Below, in pieces: positions 43,796 through 52,991 of a DNA stretch of 64,000 nucleotides. Under the pieces are notes generated by a model that had not been told where the DNA came from, did not search any database, and was given only the letters and a program-made list of their open reading frames with translations. The translations under genes and the position numbers were made by a program. Each line of letters opens with the position of its first letter. The stretch's first letter is position 1. The stretch covers positions 1-64,000 of the forward strand of contig NZ_CAJCKW010000004.1 in NCBI RefSeq assembly GCF_903970965.1. Reading direction: 5' to 3'. This stretch comes from Aureimonas sp. ME7. Its GTDB lineage: Bacteria; Pseudomonadota; Alphaproteobacteria; Rhizobiales; Rhizobiaceae.

Positions 43796-44369
43796 CACCG
43801 TGGACGCCATGCGCATCTCGGTCGAGGCCGACACGCGCGGTTTCGAGCGCGCGCTGGCCGATCTCTCGACCCGCGCCAACGCCTTCGGCACGGCGCTGAA
43901 CAGCGCCTTCAGAGGTGCTGTCGGTGGCGGCAAGTCGCTCGACGGCGTGTTGCAGCAACTGGCGGGGCGGATTTCGACGATCGCCCTCGATGCAGCCTTG
44001 AGGCCGCTGACGCAGATGGCCGGCGGAATGCTTGGTCAGGTTTTGTCGGGGGTCGGGGGAGGCGCGGCGACGGCTGCGACCAGCAGTATCGTGCCGTTCG
44101 CCAAGGGCGGCGTCGTTCGGGCGCCGAGCTTCTTTCCGACCGGCGGGCAGATCGGGCTCATGGGCGAGGCGGGGGCGGAAGCGATCATGCCGCTGAAGCG
44201 TGGGGCGGACGGATCGCTCGGGGTCGCGGTGCAGGGCGGGGGTGCGAAGGGGGCGGGGTCGATCGTCTTCAACATCTCGACGCCGGACGCTGCGAGCTTC
44301 CGCAAGGCGGAGGGGCAGATCCAGGCGATGATCGCGCGCGCGGCGCTGCGTGGGCAGCGAGGGCTTTGA
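43788..44369 (+). CDS. GTA short tape measure protein (gp11)
   Basis: A 193-residue protein that sets tail length. N-terminal helices (ISVEADTRGFERALADLSTRANAFGTAL), a Gly/Ala-rich membrane-like centre, and the C-terminal block FAKGGVVRAPSFFPTGGQIGLMGEAGAEAIMPLKRG, which is the hallmark end of lambda-type tape measures. It is far shorter than in siphophages, as in RcGTA (about 220 residues), giving a short tail. ATG 43788 follows GGAGGGGACCCG. Confidence 0.93.
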   Translation: MSDTVDAMRISVEADTRGFERALADLSTRANAFGTALNSAFRGAVGGGKSLDGVLQQLAGRISTIALDAALRPLTQMAGGMLGQVLSGVGGGAATAATSSIVPFAKGGVVRAPSFFPTGGQIGLMGEAGAEAIMPLKRGADGSLGVAVQGGGAKGAGSIVFNISTPDAASFRKAEGQIQAMIARAALRGQRGL

Positions 44370-44371
44370 CG

Positions 44372-45004
44372 ATGATCGCATCCTTCAGCGAGGAGCGGTT
44401 TCCGCTTCGCGTCGCCTTCGGCACCACGGGCGGACCGGAGCGGCGCACCGACATCGTGCGGCTTTCCACCGGATACGAAAACCGCAACCAGCGAACGCGC
44501 CACTCCTTCCGGCGCTACGACGCCGGGTCCGGCGTGCGAAGCCTCGACGATCTGGCGGCTGTGCTGGAGTTCTTCGAGGCACGGCGCGGGCGGCTCGTCG
44601 GGTTTCGCTTTCGCGACCCGTTCGACCATGCATCGGCGCGGATGGGAACGGCGGTGACGCCCTTCGATCAGGTCTTGGGGGGCGGAGACGGCGAGACGGC
44701 GGAGTTCGCGCTCGCCAAGCGCTACGGGACGGAGGCGGATGCCTACATCCGACCGATCGTGAAGCCGGTGGCGGGAAGCCTGCGCATCGGCGTCGACGGG
44801 GCGGAGGTTTCGGCGGGGTGGGCGCTGGACGCGGTGCGCGGGACGGTGTCCTTCGCGGCCCCGCCGGGGGTGGGGGCGCGGCTGACGGCCGGGTTCGGGT
44901 TCGACGTGCCGGTGCGCTTCGACATGGATCATCTGGCGATCAATGTCGCGGCTTTCGAGGCCGGCGACATTCCGACGATCCCGCTCGTGGAGGTGCGGCC
45001 ATGA
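44372..45004 (+). CDS. GTA distal tail protein (gp12, DUF2460)
   Basis: A 210-residue protein with the DUF2460/TIGR02217 core: FSEERFPLRVAFGTTGGPERRTDIV, GYENRNQRTRHSFRRYDAGSG, LAAVLEFFEARRGRLVGFRFRDPFDH, and LTAGFGFDVPVRFD. It forms the ring between tail tube and baseplate. ATG 44372 lies just after the gp11 stop; a TTG two codons earlier overlaps that stop and is possible. Confidence 0.93.
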   Translation: MIASFSEERFPLRVAFGTTGGPERRTDIVRLSTGYENRNQRTRHSFRRYDAGSGVRSLDDLAAVLEFFEARRGRLVGFRFRDPFDHASARMGTAVTPFDQVLGGGDGETAEFALAKRYGTEADAYIRPIVKPVAGSLRIGVDGAEVSAGWALDAVRGTVSFAAPPGVGARLTAGFGFDVPVRFDMDHLAINVAAFEAGDIPTIPLVEVRP

Positions 45005-45876
45005 GGGCGATCTCGGAGGCGTGGTCGGAACGCCTGCGCCGGCCCGCAACGACGCTGGCGCACGCCTGGCGGCTGAGGCGGAGCGACGGTTTCGTGCTCG
45101 GCTTCACCGATCATGACGAAGATCTCGCCTTCGCGGGAACGGTGTTTCGCGCGGCGACGGGATGGACGGCAGGCGAAGCGGAGCAGACGCTGGGGCTCGC
45201 GGCTGGCAGCCAGGGGATCGAGGCGGCGCTCTGCGACGAGGCGCTGCGGGAGGAAGATATTGCGGCGGGGCTCTATGACGCGGCGGTGGTCGAAATCTTC
45301 CGGGTGGACTGGCAGGCGCCGGACGATCACCTTCTGATGGACGTTGCGGATCTTGGCGAGGTGACGCGGACGCGCAACGCCTTCACGGCGGAACTGCGGG
45401 GGATCGCCGCAAGGCTGGAGCGGCAGACCGGGCGCTTCTATCGGCGTCGGTGCGACGCGGTGTTCGGCGACCGCCGCTGCGGGATCGATCCGGGGGAATG
45501 GACGCGCCAGGGGACGCTGGCGGCGCTTCTCGACGGGGCCATCCTCGTGGAAGGGCTGGGCGAACTGGATGCGGCGTTCGGGCTCGGGCGGCTGGCCGTG
45601 GCCGACGGGAGTTGGCGCGCGGTGGGTTCGGTGCGTCCTGAAACGGGACGCGCGGATGTGGTGCGGATCGAGCTGCCGCAGCCTTTGCTTCCCGCTTGGG
45701 ATGTGGGCGATCCGGTTCGGCTCGTCATCGGCTGTGACAAGGCGTTTGCGACCTGCCGGGATCGGTTCGGCAACGGTCTGAACTTTCGCGGATTTCCGCA
45801 TATGCCGGGGACGGATGCGGCGCTGGGTGTTGCCAAGTCGGGCGCTCTCCATGACGGCGGACCCGTGGTTCCATGA
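45001..45876 (+). CDS. GTA tail hub protein (gp13, DUF2163)
   Basis: A 291-residue baseplate hub protein: TLAHAWRLRRSDGFVLGFTDHDEDLAF at the start and the C-terminal phage_BR0599 part. Four Cys (151, 160, 245 and 252, in RRRCDAVFGDRRCG and IGCDKAFATCRDRF) are placed as the ligands of the iron-sulfur cluster seen in RcGTA gp13. FGNGLNFRGFPHMPG near the end is highly conserved. Start overlaps the gp12 stop (ATGA). Confidence 0.94.
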   Translation: MRAISEAWSERLRRPATTLAHAWRLRRSDGFVLGFTDHDEDLAFAGTVFRAATGWTAGEAEQTLGLAAGSQGIEAALCDEALREEDIAAGLYDAAVVEIFRVDWQAPDDHLLMDVADLGEVTRTRNAFTAELRGIAARLERQTGRFYRRRCDAVFGDRRCGIDPGEWTRQGTLAALLDGAILVEGLGELDAAFGLGRLAVADGSWRAVGSVRPETGRADVVRIELPQPLLPAWDVGDPVRLVIGCDKAFATCRDRFGNGLNFRGFPHMPGTDAALGVAKSGALHDGGPVVP

Positions 45877-46310
45877 GCACTCGGAGCGACGTGCTCGCGG
45901 CCACACGCGGGTTTCTCGGGACGCCGTACCGGCATCAAGGGAGCCGGCGAGGGGTCGGGTGCGACTGCCTCGGGTTGGTTCGCGGCGTCTGGCGCGAGCT
46001 TTACGGGGCGGAGCCGGAACGGCCCGGACCCTATTCGCCGGACTGGGCGGATACCGGGGACGGCGACCCCCTCTTCGCTGCCGCTTTGAGGCACTTCATT
46101 CCCATCGGGAACGGCGAGACCGGCGACCTCGTCCTGTTTCGCTGGCGGGAGCGAGGGCCAGCCCGCCATTGCGGCATTCTGGACGTGGCGGACGCTGCCG
46201 GGCAGCGGGTGATCCATGCCTATGAGGGATCGGCTGTCGTGTCCTCGCCGCTGACGCCGGGCTGGGCCGGGCGGATCGCAGGGGTGTTTCGTTTTCCCGA
46301 GAAGGTTTGA
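45873..46310 (+). CDS. GTA NlpC/P60 cell-wall peptidase (gp14)
   Basis: A 145-residue Cys peptidase thought to open the host murein during DNA entry. Catalytic Cys32 in GVGCDCLGLVRGVW and His99 in ARHCGIL form the NlpC/P60 pair; RGFLGTPYRHQG is the usual opening and ETGDLVLFRW precedes the His. Start overlaps the gp13 stop. Confidence 0.94.
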   Translation: MSTRSDVLAATRGFLGTPYRHQGSRRGVGCDCLGLVRGVWRELYGAEPERPGPYSPDWADTGDGDPLFAAALRHFIPIGNGETGDLVLFRWRERGPARHCGILDVADAAGQRVIHAYEGSAVVSSPLTPGWAGRIAGVFRFPEKV

Positions 46311-46313
46311 GCC

Positions 46314-49300
46314 ATGGCGACGGTACTTCTGCAGGCGGCGGGCGGAGCGCTCGGCGGGATGATCGGCGGCCCGTTCGGGGCGGTGGCGGGGCGGGCGCTT
46401 GGAGCGCTCGGCGGCTATGCCGTCGACAGCCGACTGTTGAACGGTCGGACGCAGCGCGAAGGCGCGCGGCTGACGGCAAACCGGGTGATGGAGGCGGACG
46501 AGGGAGCGGGGGTCGCGCGCGTCTACGGCACGGCGCGGGTGTCCGGTCAAGTCATCTGGACGACGCGGTTCGAGGAGGTGCAGAGCACCGAGCGGCAGGG
46601 CGGCAAGGGCGGCGGGGCGGGAGCCGCGACGACCTCCTACAGCTATTTCGGCAATGTCGCGGTCGGGCTCTGCGAGGGGCCGATCGCCTGCGTTCGCCGG
46701 GTCTGGGCGGACGGGGAGGAACTCGATCTGGCGGCGACGCAATGGCGCCTGCATCGCGGCGACGAGACCCAGGCGCCCGATCCGCTGATCGAGGCGAAGC
46801 AGGGGCGCGGCAACGCGCCGGCCTATCGCGGGCTGGCCTATCTCGTGTTCGAACGCTTGCCGCTGGAGCGCTGGGGCAACCGCATTCCGCAGATATCCTG
46901 CGAGGTCGTCCGGGTGGTGGGGTCGCTCGAGGGAAACATCCGCGCGATCACCATTATTCCGGGCGCGACGGAGCATGGGCTCGACCCGATCGTGGTTCGC
47001 GAGCGGATCGGGGAAGGCGAGGACCGATTTCTGAACCGGAACATGCTGCACGGGGCGAGCGATTGGTCCGCTTCGCTGGACGAACTGACGGCGCTGTGTC
47101 CGAAGTTGGAGCGGGCGGCGCTGGTGTGCGCATGGTTCGCAGACGATCTGCGTGCGGGACGCGCGACCTGCCGGCCGGGCGTCGAGACGCGGGTGCGCGA
47201 CGAAACGGAGGTCTGGCGGTCGGGCTCCGTCGGACGCGAGGGGGCGAGACTCGTCAGCCAAGTGGACGGCGGGCCGGCCTACGGGGGTACGCCGTCGGAC
47301 GCAGGCGTTCTCAGAGCGATCGCGGCGCTGCGAGCGAAGGGGTTGAAGGTGACCTTCTACCCCTTCCTGCTGATGGACGTTCCGCCGGACAATCGGCTGC
47401 CAGACCCCTATGGGGACGGGTTCCAAGCCGCGTTTCCCTGGCGCGGGCGGATGACGCTCGACCGGGCGGAGACCGAGACGGGAACGGCCGACCGGACGCA
47501 ACGGGCGCGGCAGGACATCGAGCGCTTCGTCGGATCGGCTCGTGCAGAGCACTTTCGGGTCACGGGCGGAGAAGTTCGGTACGAGGGACCGGTGGAGTGG
47601 TCGTACCGCCGGATGATCCTGCATCAGGCTCACCTGGCGCGGGTGGCCGGCGGGGTGGACGCCTTCGTGATCGGCTCGGAGATGCGCGGGCTGACGCGGC
47701 TGCGGGACGGCGACGGGCGCTTTCCGTTCGTGGAGGCCCTGATCGCGCTGGCTCGGGAGGTGAAGGCGCTTCTGCCGGCGGCGACGGTGACCTATGCGGC
47801 GGATTGGAGCGAGTATTTCGGCTACCAGCCGGCGGACGGGTCGGGCGACGTGTTCTTCAACCTCGATCCGCTATGGGCGGAGCCCTCGATCGGGGCGGTG
47901 GGGATCGACAACTATCTGCCGCTGACCGACCACCGGGACGGGGATGCGGGGTCGCCGTACGACGTCGGCGAACTGACGGCGGGGATCACGGGCGGCGAGT
48001 ATGCCGAATGGTTCTATGCGGATGGCGGAGCGCGGGAGCGCGGCGAGCGGTCGCCGATTACGGACGGGCTTGGCAAGCCGTGGGTGTTTCGCGCGAAGGA
48101 TCTGCGGTCCTGGTGGGAGAATGCGCACCACGAGCGGCGCGGCGGGCGCGAGCTGGAAGGGGCGACGGACTGGGTGCCCCGGTCAAAACCGATCTGGTTC
48201 ACCGAGCTCGGGTGTCCGGCGGTCGACAAGGGGGCGAACCAGCCGAACGTGTTCGTCGATCCGAAATCGGCGGAGAGCGCGTTTCCGCATTTTTCCGACG
48301 GTGGACGGGACGACCTTCAGCAGCGGCGGTTTCTGGAAGCGCATCAGGCGCATTGGGACCCGGACGTTGCGGGGTTCGAGGAGGGACGCAATCCGGTCTC
48401 ACCGATCTATGGCGGGCGTATGGTGCCGGCGGATGCGATCCATCTTTGGACCTGGGATGCGCGCCCGTTCCCGACCTTTCCTGAACGCGCGAGCCTTTGG
48501 CGGGACGGCGACAACTGGCGGCGCGGACACTGGCTGTCCGGCCGGCTCGGACGCGGGCCGCTCGACGGGCTGCTGGCGGCGCTGCTGCGTGACCACGGGA
48601 TCGAGGACTTCGATCTTTCGGAGGTGGAGGAACTGATCGGCAGTTTCGTCGTGTCGGAACCCGGTAGCGCAAGGGGCGAGATCGAGGACCTGCTTCGGCT
48701 GTGCGGCATAGAGGTGCGCGCGGAGGCGGGGCGGCTGTGCTTTCGCTCGGCAAGGCGGGGCGCGCCGGTAGAGCGGCCACTTGCGCTGGTGGACGGTGAC
48801 GACGAGGCGCGGTTCGAGATCCGCCGCTCGCAGGCCGACGAGTTGCCCGGCGAGATCGTGGTCGGGTTTGCGGACGCGGACCGCACGTATCGCCCCGCAG
48901 TTGCCGAGGCGGATTTCGGCCTGCGCGAAGGGCCGAACCAGGCGAGCATCGAACTGACGGTCGTCATGACGGAAGGAGAGGCTCGGCGGCTGGCCCGAGG
49001 GCTGCTGGTGCGGGAGGGGGAGGAACGAGAAACCGCCCGGTTTGCCGTTTCGCCGACCGAGATCTGGCTGGTGCCGGGAGATCGGATCCGGCTCGACGAG
49101 GTGCCGGGGACCTGGCAGATCGAACGGATCGAAGACGGTGCCGCCCGAAGGATCGAGGCGCGTCGGTTGCCCCCAGGGGGACGTGCCGGAGGGACGGACG
49201 AGGGCAAGACGGGCGTCGAGCCTGTGGGACCGGTGTTTGCTTCACGCCCGGTGGTGCACACCCTCGATCTGCCGAAGCTTGAAGCGGGCGACGAGCGAGG

Positions 49301-50162
49301 GGGCGAACGGATCGCGATATCCGCGCGGCCTTGGGTGCCCTACGCCGTTTTGGGTTCCACATCCCGTAGCGGCCATTCGCCGGTTCTGGAGGTGCGCTCG
49401 CGAGCGGTGGTGGGGCGGCTCGTGGAGGCGCTGGAGAGTGGGCGCGAGACGATCCTCGATCGCACCAACGTCATCGTGGTCGATCTTTCGTCGGGAAGCC
49501 TGTCGTCGCTCGATCCAGCGCGGGTTCGCGCCGGGGAGAACCGGGCAGCGGTGCATACGGCAAGCGGAGGGTGGGAGGTTCTGTCGTTCGATGTGGCGGA
49601 GGAGGTCGCCCCGTCGCGTTGGCGCCTCTCGAACCTGACGCGGGGCATCGGTGGAACGGGCGAGGAGGCGCAGGCCGGTTCGGCGGCAGGGAATGCCTTC
49701 GTGCTTCTGGATCGGGGCGTCGGGCGAGTCGAGGCCGGATCGAACGAGGATTGGCTGGTGGTTCCGGCAGGACATACCCTGGACGATCCGGCTGCCGTTC
49801 GCTGGGAAGGAGCGGCGGGACTTCGATGGAAGCGGCCGCTGTCGCCGGTGCATCTACGAGGCCGGTACGGCACCGACGGGCTGGAGCTTTCCTGGATACG
49901 GCGGACGCGATCGATCGACGACGCCTGGGACGGGGTCGACGTCCCCATGGACGAGGAGCGCGAGGCTTATGAAGTGTACCTCACGTTCCCGAACGGACGG
50001 CACGTGATCGAACGCGTGTCCGAGCCGAAGCTGCGGCTGACGAGTGCCGAACTGGCGGCACAAATGGGCGAACTGTCGGCTTCGATCTCGGTTGAGGTCG
50101 CCCAGGTCAGCCAGTCGGTCGGGGCGGGTGCGCGGACGCGACTTGCTCTGCATTCGACCTGA
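46314..50162 (+). CDS. GTA baseplate megatron protein (gp15), TIM-barrel-like
   Basis: A 1282-residue protein forming the tip of the tail. It opens with a hydrophobic Gly-rich stretch (LLQAAGGALGGMIGGPFGAV). A GTA TIM-barrel glycoside hydrolase-like domain spans about 430-720 (HQAHLARVAGGVDAFVIGSE, TYAADWSEYFGY, WFTELGCPAVDKGANQPN). A phage-tail domain follows at about 780-950, and the C terminus is beta-rich, likely receptor-contacting. Size and order match RcGTA gp15. Whether it cleaves sugar is not known. It begins 3 bases after gp14. Confidence 0.94.
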   Translation: MATVLLQAAGGALGGMIGGPFGAVAGRALGALGGYAVDSRLLNGRTQREGARLTANRVMEADEGAGVARVYGTARVSGQVIWTTRFEEVQSTERQGGKGGGAGAATTSYSYFGNVAVGLCEGPIACVRRVWADGEELDLAATQWRLHRGDETQAPDPLIEAKQGRGNAPAYRGLAYLVFERLPLERWGNRIPQISCEVVRVVGSLEGNIRAITIIPGATEHGLDPIVVRERIGEGEDRFLNRNMLHGASDWSASLDELTALCPKLERAALVCAWFADDLRAGRATCRPGVETRVRDETEVWRSGSVGREGARLVSQVDGGPAYGGTPSDAGVLRAIAALRAKGLKVTFYPFLLMDVPPDNRLPDPYGDGFQAAFPWRGRMTLDRAETETGTADRTQRARQDIERFVGSARAEHFRVTGGEVRYEGPVEWSYRRMILHQAHLARVAGGVDAFVIGSEMRGLTRLRDGDGRFPFVEALIALAREVKALLPAATVTYAADWSEYFGYQPADGSGDVFFNLDPLWAEPSIGAVGIDNYLPLTDHRDGDAGSPYDVGELTAGITGGEYAEWFYADGGARERGERSPITDGLGKPWVFRAKDLRSWWENAHHERRGGRELEGATDWVPRSKPIWFTELGCPAVDKGANQPNVFVDPKSAESAFPHFSDGGRDDLQQRRFLEAHQAHWDPDVAGFEEGRNPVSPIYGGRMVPADAIHLWTWDARPFPTFPERASLWRDGDNWRRGHWLSGRLGRGPLDGLLAALLRDHGIEDFDLSEVEELIGSFVVSEPGSARGEIEDLLRLCGIEVRAEAGRLCFRSARRGAPVERPLALVDGDDEARFEIRRSQADELPGEIVVGFADADRTYRPAVAEADFGLREGPNQASIELTVVMTEGEARRLARGLLVREGEERETARFAVSPTEIWLVPGDRIRLDEVPGTWQIERIEDGAARRIEARRLPPGGRAGGTDEGKTGVEPVGPVFASRPVVHTLDLPKLEAGDERGGERIAISARPWVPYAVLGSTSRSGHSPVLEVRSRAVVGRLVEALESGRETILDRTNVIVVDLSSGSLSSLDPARVRAGENRAAVHTASGGWEVLSFDVAEEVAPSRWRLSNLTRGIGGTGEEAQAGSAAGNAFVLLDRGVGRVEAGSNEDWLVVPAGHTLDDPAAVRWEGAAGLRWKRPLSPVHLRGRYGTDGLELSWIRRTRSIDDAWDGVDVPMDEEREAYEVYLTFPNGRHVIERVSEPKLRLTSAELAAQMGELSASISVEVAQVSQSVGAGARTRLALHST

Positions 50163-50208
50163 ACTGGATCATCCACGGAAACGAAAGGCCATTCGAATGG
50201 AGGAAACG

Positions 50209-50403
50209 ATGCGTTGGTATGAAAGCAAGGCCGTATGGGCCGCCGCGCTCGCTCTTGCCGGTGCGGTGTCGGGATTGCTCGGCTTCGATCTCGTCGGGCT
50301 GGAAAGCGAGGACACGGTTCTCGCGATCACGGCGGCGGGAAGCGCCGTGGGGGCGGCGGTGATCGTCCTTCGCAGTCTGCGGAAGGTGGCCCGGGCCGGG
50401 TAG
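50209..50403 (+). CDS. small two-helix membrane protein, holin-like
   Basis: A 64-residue protein: MRWYESKAVWAAALALAGAVSG, a short polar turn, then a second hydrophobic stretch (TVLAITAAGSAVGAAVIVLRSLRK). Small proteins of this type end many Hyphomicrobiales GTA clusters; a pore-forming role in release is a guess. ATG 50209 has GGAGGAAACG directly ahead; an ATG four codons earlier (50197) lies within that site. Confidence 0.72.
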   Translation: MRWYESKAVWAAALALAGAVSGLLGFDLVGLESEDTVLAITAAGSAVGAAVIVLRSLRKVARAG

Positions 50404-50409
50404 CGGGAA

Positions 50410-50443
50410 GCCCGGGGAGCTGCGTGGAACGCGCTCCCCGGGC
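50410..50443 (+). terminator. strong hairpin at the end of the GTA cluster
   Basis: GCCCGGGGAGC (50410-50420) and GCTCCCCGGGC (50433-50443) form a perfect 11-bp stem, extended by GCG/CGC pairing in the loop. Only ATTCATT follows rather than a T tract. It probably marks the 3' end of the cluster transcript. Confidence 0.65.
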
Positions 50444-50503
50444 ATTCATTCGACATTCAGCGACCCGCAGCTAGAGTGGGAATCGCCTGACGACGGATGA
50501 CCC

Positions 50504-50815
50504 ATGACCCGATACCTGTTCCGCCGCCGATTCCTGTCTGCCGCCTTCCTGTTCCTCACGGGTTTGGAAGCGGCTTCAGCTGCGATCGGCTCGCCGGATG
50601 ATATCGCGGATCGGCGACCCGGACCCGAACCGGTGCTGATGGCGCAAGGCGGATGCGCGGCGGCCGTCGCGCAGGCGGAGGATCGGACCGGAGGGCGGGT
50701 TCTCTCGGTTCGAAGCGTGCAACAGGGCGACCGGGTGGTTTGCGTCGTGACGGTTCTCGTGCCGGCGAGCGACGGCAATCGTCCCCGACGCCAGACGATC
50801 ACAATCGAGCAGTAG
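50504..50815 (+). CDS. small secreted protein upstream of a two-component pair (FeuN-like)
   Basis: A 103-residue protein with a signal peptide (RRRFLSAAFLFLTGLEAASA) and a C-terminal PepSY-like stretch, AAAVAQAEDRTGGRVLSVRSVQQG then RVVCVVTVLV. Two Cys could bond in the periplasm. Its place, 36 bases before a FeuP-like regulator and FeuQ-like kinase, recalls Sinorhizobium FeuN, a small periplasmic inhibitor of FeuQ. Equivalence is inferred from position and size only. Confidence 0.7.
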   Translation: MTRYLFRRRFLSAAFLFLTGLEAASAAIGSPDDIADRRPGPEPVLMAQGGCAAAVAQAEDRTGGRVLSVRSVQQGDRVVCVVTVLVPASDGNRPRRQTITIEQ

Positions 50816-50851
50816 TCGGAGAATAAGACCGGATTCGGCTGCGGAGACACG

Positions 50852-51514
50852 ATGCGCATTCTGATCGTTGAAGACGACGTCAACCTGCGTCGGCAGTTGA
50901 ACGAGGCCATGGGCTCGGCCGGCTACGTTGTGGATCAGGCTTCCGACGGCGAGGAGGGGCACTTCCTCGGCGATACGGAAAGCTACGACGCGGTGATCCT
51001 CGATGTCGGGCTGCCCAAGATGGACGGGATCAGCGTTCTGGAGCGCTGGCGCCGGGAAGGGCGGTCGATGCCAGTTATTCTTCTGACGGCGCGAGATCGC
51101 TGGAGCGACAAGGTGGCAGGGATCGACGCGGGGGCGGACGACTACGTGGCCAAACCCTTCCACATGGAGGAGGTGCTCGCGCGGGTGCGCGCGCTGATCC
51201 GCCGGGCGGCGGGGCATTCGTCGTCCGAAATTCATTGCGGGCCGCTGCGCCTCGATACCAAGGCTTCGAAGGCGAGCCTCGACGGCGCGCCGTTGAAGCT
51301 GACCTCGCACGAGTACCGCCTCTTGTCCTATCTGATGCACCATCAGGGCGAGTTGGTGTCGCGGACCGAGCTGATCGAGCACATGTACGACCAGGACTTC
51401 GACCGGGACTCCAACACGATCGAGGTGTTCATCGGCCGGCTGCGGCGCAAGATCGGCAACGAACTGATCGAAACCGTGCGGGGCCTGGGTTACCGCATGC
51501 AGCATCCCGGCTGA
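50852..51514 (+). CDS. OmpR-family response regulator (FeuP-like)
   Basis: A 220-residue regulator. Receiver domain 1-120 with the phospho-acceptor Asp51 (AVILDVGLPKMDG) and Lys101 (DDYVAKPF), then an OmpR-type winged helix (about 130-218: KLTSHEYRLLSYLMHHQGEL, NTIEVFIGRLRRKIG). The DNA-binding part and the WSDKVAGIDAGADDYV stretch resemble FeuP/PhoP-type regulators of rhizobia. The stop overlaps the kinase start by one base. Confidence 0.9.
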   Translation: MRILIVEDDVNLRRQLNEAMGSAGYVVDQASDGEEGHFLGDTESYDAVILDVGLPKMDGISVLERWRREGRSMPVILLTARDRWSDKVAGIDAGADDYVAKPFHMEEVLARVRALIRRAAGHSSSEIHCGPLRLDTKASKASLDGAPLKLTSHEYRLLSYLMHHQGELVSRTELIEHMYDQDFDRDSNTIEVFIGRLRRKIGNELIETVRGLGYRMQHPG

Positions 51515-52941
51515 TGGCGGACGAGACACCGGCACCCGCTTCGTCCTTGCCGAGCCGTTGGGGGCGGTGGGCCCGCAGTCTGACGCTGCGTGTCGTCACG
51601 CTTTCGAGCGTCTGGGTGGTCGCTGCATTCGTGGTCTTCGGCGGGCTGATCTCCAATCTCTACGAACGGACCGCGCAGTCCGGCTTCGAGGGGGTGGTGC
51701 GGGCGCAGCTCTACAACCTCATCAACTCCGTGACGGTCGATGAAACGGGCGGGTTGGAAGGGGTGCCGAACCTTGGGGACCTACGCTACTCGCAGCCGCT
51801 TTCGGGCTGGTACTGGGAGGTGATCCCCGCGAGCGCGAACACGCAAGGGCGGCTGGCGTCCTTCTCGCTCGGCCCGCGCAAGATCGATGCGCAGCCGACG
51901 GAGTTGTCGCCCTTCGACATCCAGTATCGACGCGACTACCGGACGATGGGGCTCGACGGCGAGACGCTCTACGTCGAGGAGGCAGAGGTGGTCCTCGATG
52001 CGGAGAACCACACGGCGCGCTTTCGCGTGATGGGAAATGCCAGCGTGGTCGAATCCGATGTGGCCGCCTTCGATCGCAAGATGGCGCTCTATCTTGGCCT
52101 GTTCGGGCTCGGGTCGATCGTCATCAACGCCTTGGCGATCCTCTACGGGTTGCATCCGCTGACCAAGGTCCGTCGCGCGTTGGGGGCGGTTCGAAGTGGG
52201 CAGGCGGACGGCTTGAAGGGATCGTTTCCGACCGAGATCCAGCCGCTGGCGACCGAGATGAACGCCCTGATCGACAGCAACCGTCGCATCGTCGAGCGAG
52301 CGAGAACGCAGGTCGGCAATCTCGCGCACTCGCTCAAGACGCCGATCGCCGTACTTCTCAACGAGGCGCATTCGGTTGGCGGCGAGAAGGGCAGGGTGAT
52401 CGCGGATCAAGGGGAGACGATGCGCCAACAGGTGCAGCACTATCTCGACCGGGCACGGGTCGCGGCGACCGATGGCGCGATCGCGCGAACGCCGGTTCTC
52501 GCCGTCCTTGAGCGCTTGCTGCGCGTCATGATCCGCTTGAACCCGCAGCTTCGGTGCGAGCGCGCCTTTTCCACCGATGCCGGCGAGATCACGTTTGCGG
52601 GCGAGCAGCAGGACCTCGAAGAGATGGTCGGAAATCTCTTGGAAAACGCAACGAAGTACGGGCAGGGCAGAATCATGCTGCGACTGGAGGCGATCGGAAC
52701 GGATCGATTGCGCGTCGTGGTCGAGGACGATGGACCGGGCCTGTCCGACGTCGAGATGGCGGAGGCGACGAAACGCGGACGCCGGTTCGACGAGCGGCAG
52801 GCCGGCAGCGGGCTGGGCTTGTCGATCGTTGCTGATACCGTTTTGCAATACCGGGGGGCTTTTCGCCTTTCGCGTTCGAAAATCGGGGGATTGGAGGCCG
52901 AGGTGATCTTGCCTCGGGTGCCGGAGACGACGATTTCGTGA
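51514..52941 (+). CDS. sensor histidine kinase (FeuQ-like)
   Basis: A 475-residue membrane kinase with two helices (about 24-48 and 190-212) flanking a periplasmic domain, a HAMP-like linker, His272 in NLAHSLKTPIAVLLNEA as phospho-acceptor, and an HATPase_c domain (NLLENATKYGQG, EDDGPGLS, GSGLGLSIV). The His box with Ser-Leu-Lys (HSLKTP) is typical of PhoQ/FeuQ-type kinases. It works with the preceding regulator; the small secreted protein upstream may modulate it. Confidence 0.9.
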   Translation: MADETPAPASSLPSRWGRWARSLTLRVVTLSSVWVVAAFVVFGGLISNLYERTAQSGFEGVVRAQLYNLINSVTVDETGGLEGVPNLGDLRYSQPLSGWYWEVIPASANTQGRLASFSLGPRKIDAQPTELSPFDIQYRRDYRTMGLDGETLYVEEAEVVLDAENHTARFRVMGNASVVESDVAAFDRKMALYLGLFGLGSIVINALAILYGLHPLTKVRRALGAVRSGQADGLKGSFPTEIQPLATEMNALIDSNRRIVERARTQVGNLAHSLKTPIAVLLNEAHSVGGEKGRVIADQGETMRQQVQHYLDRARVAATDGAIARTPVLAVLERLLRVMIRLNPQLRCERAFSTDAGEITFAGEQQDLEEMVGNLLENATKYGQGRIMLRLEAIGTDRLRVVVEDDGPGLSDVEMAEATKRGRRFDERQAGSGLGLSIVADTVLQYRGAFRLSRSKIGGLEAEVILPRVPETTIS

Positions 52942-52991
52942 AGTGACGTTTCGCTCACATCGCACTGGCCGCGCGCGCGGCGGACGAGTTC

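Noticed and set aside
45438-47633. A 731-codon minus-strand frame across GTA gp13-gp15
   Set aside because: All three GTA proteins on the plus strand carry catalytic or structural motifs; the antisense product has none and has no ribosome site.
35842-50443. Reading the tail/head block as an active temperate prophage
   Set aside because: No integrase, repressor, replication gene or att-like repeat is visible, and gene content and order match gp1-gp15 of RcGTA-type agents.
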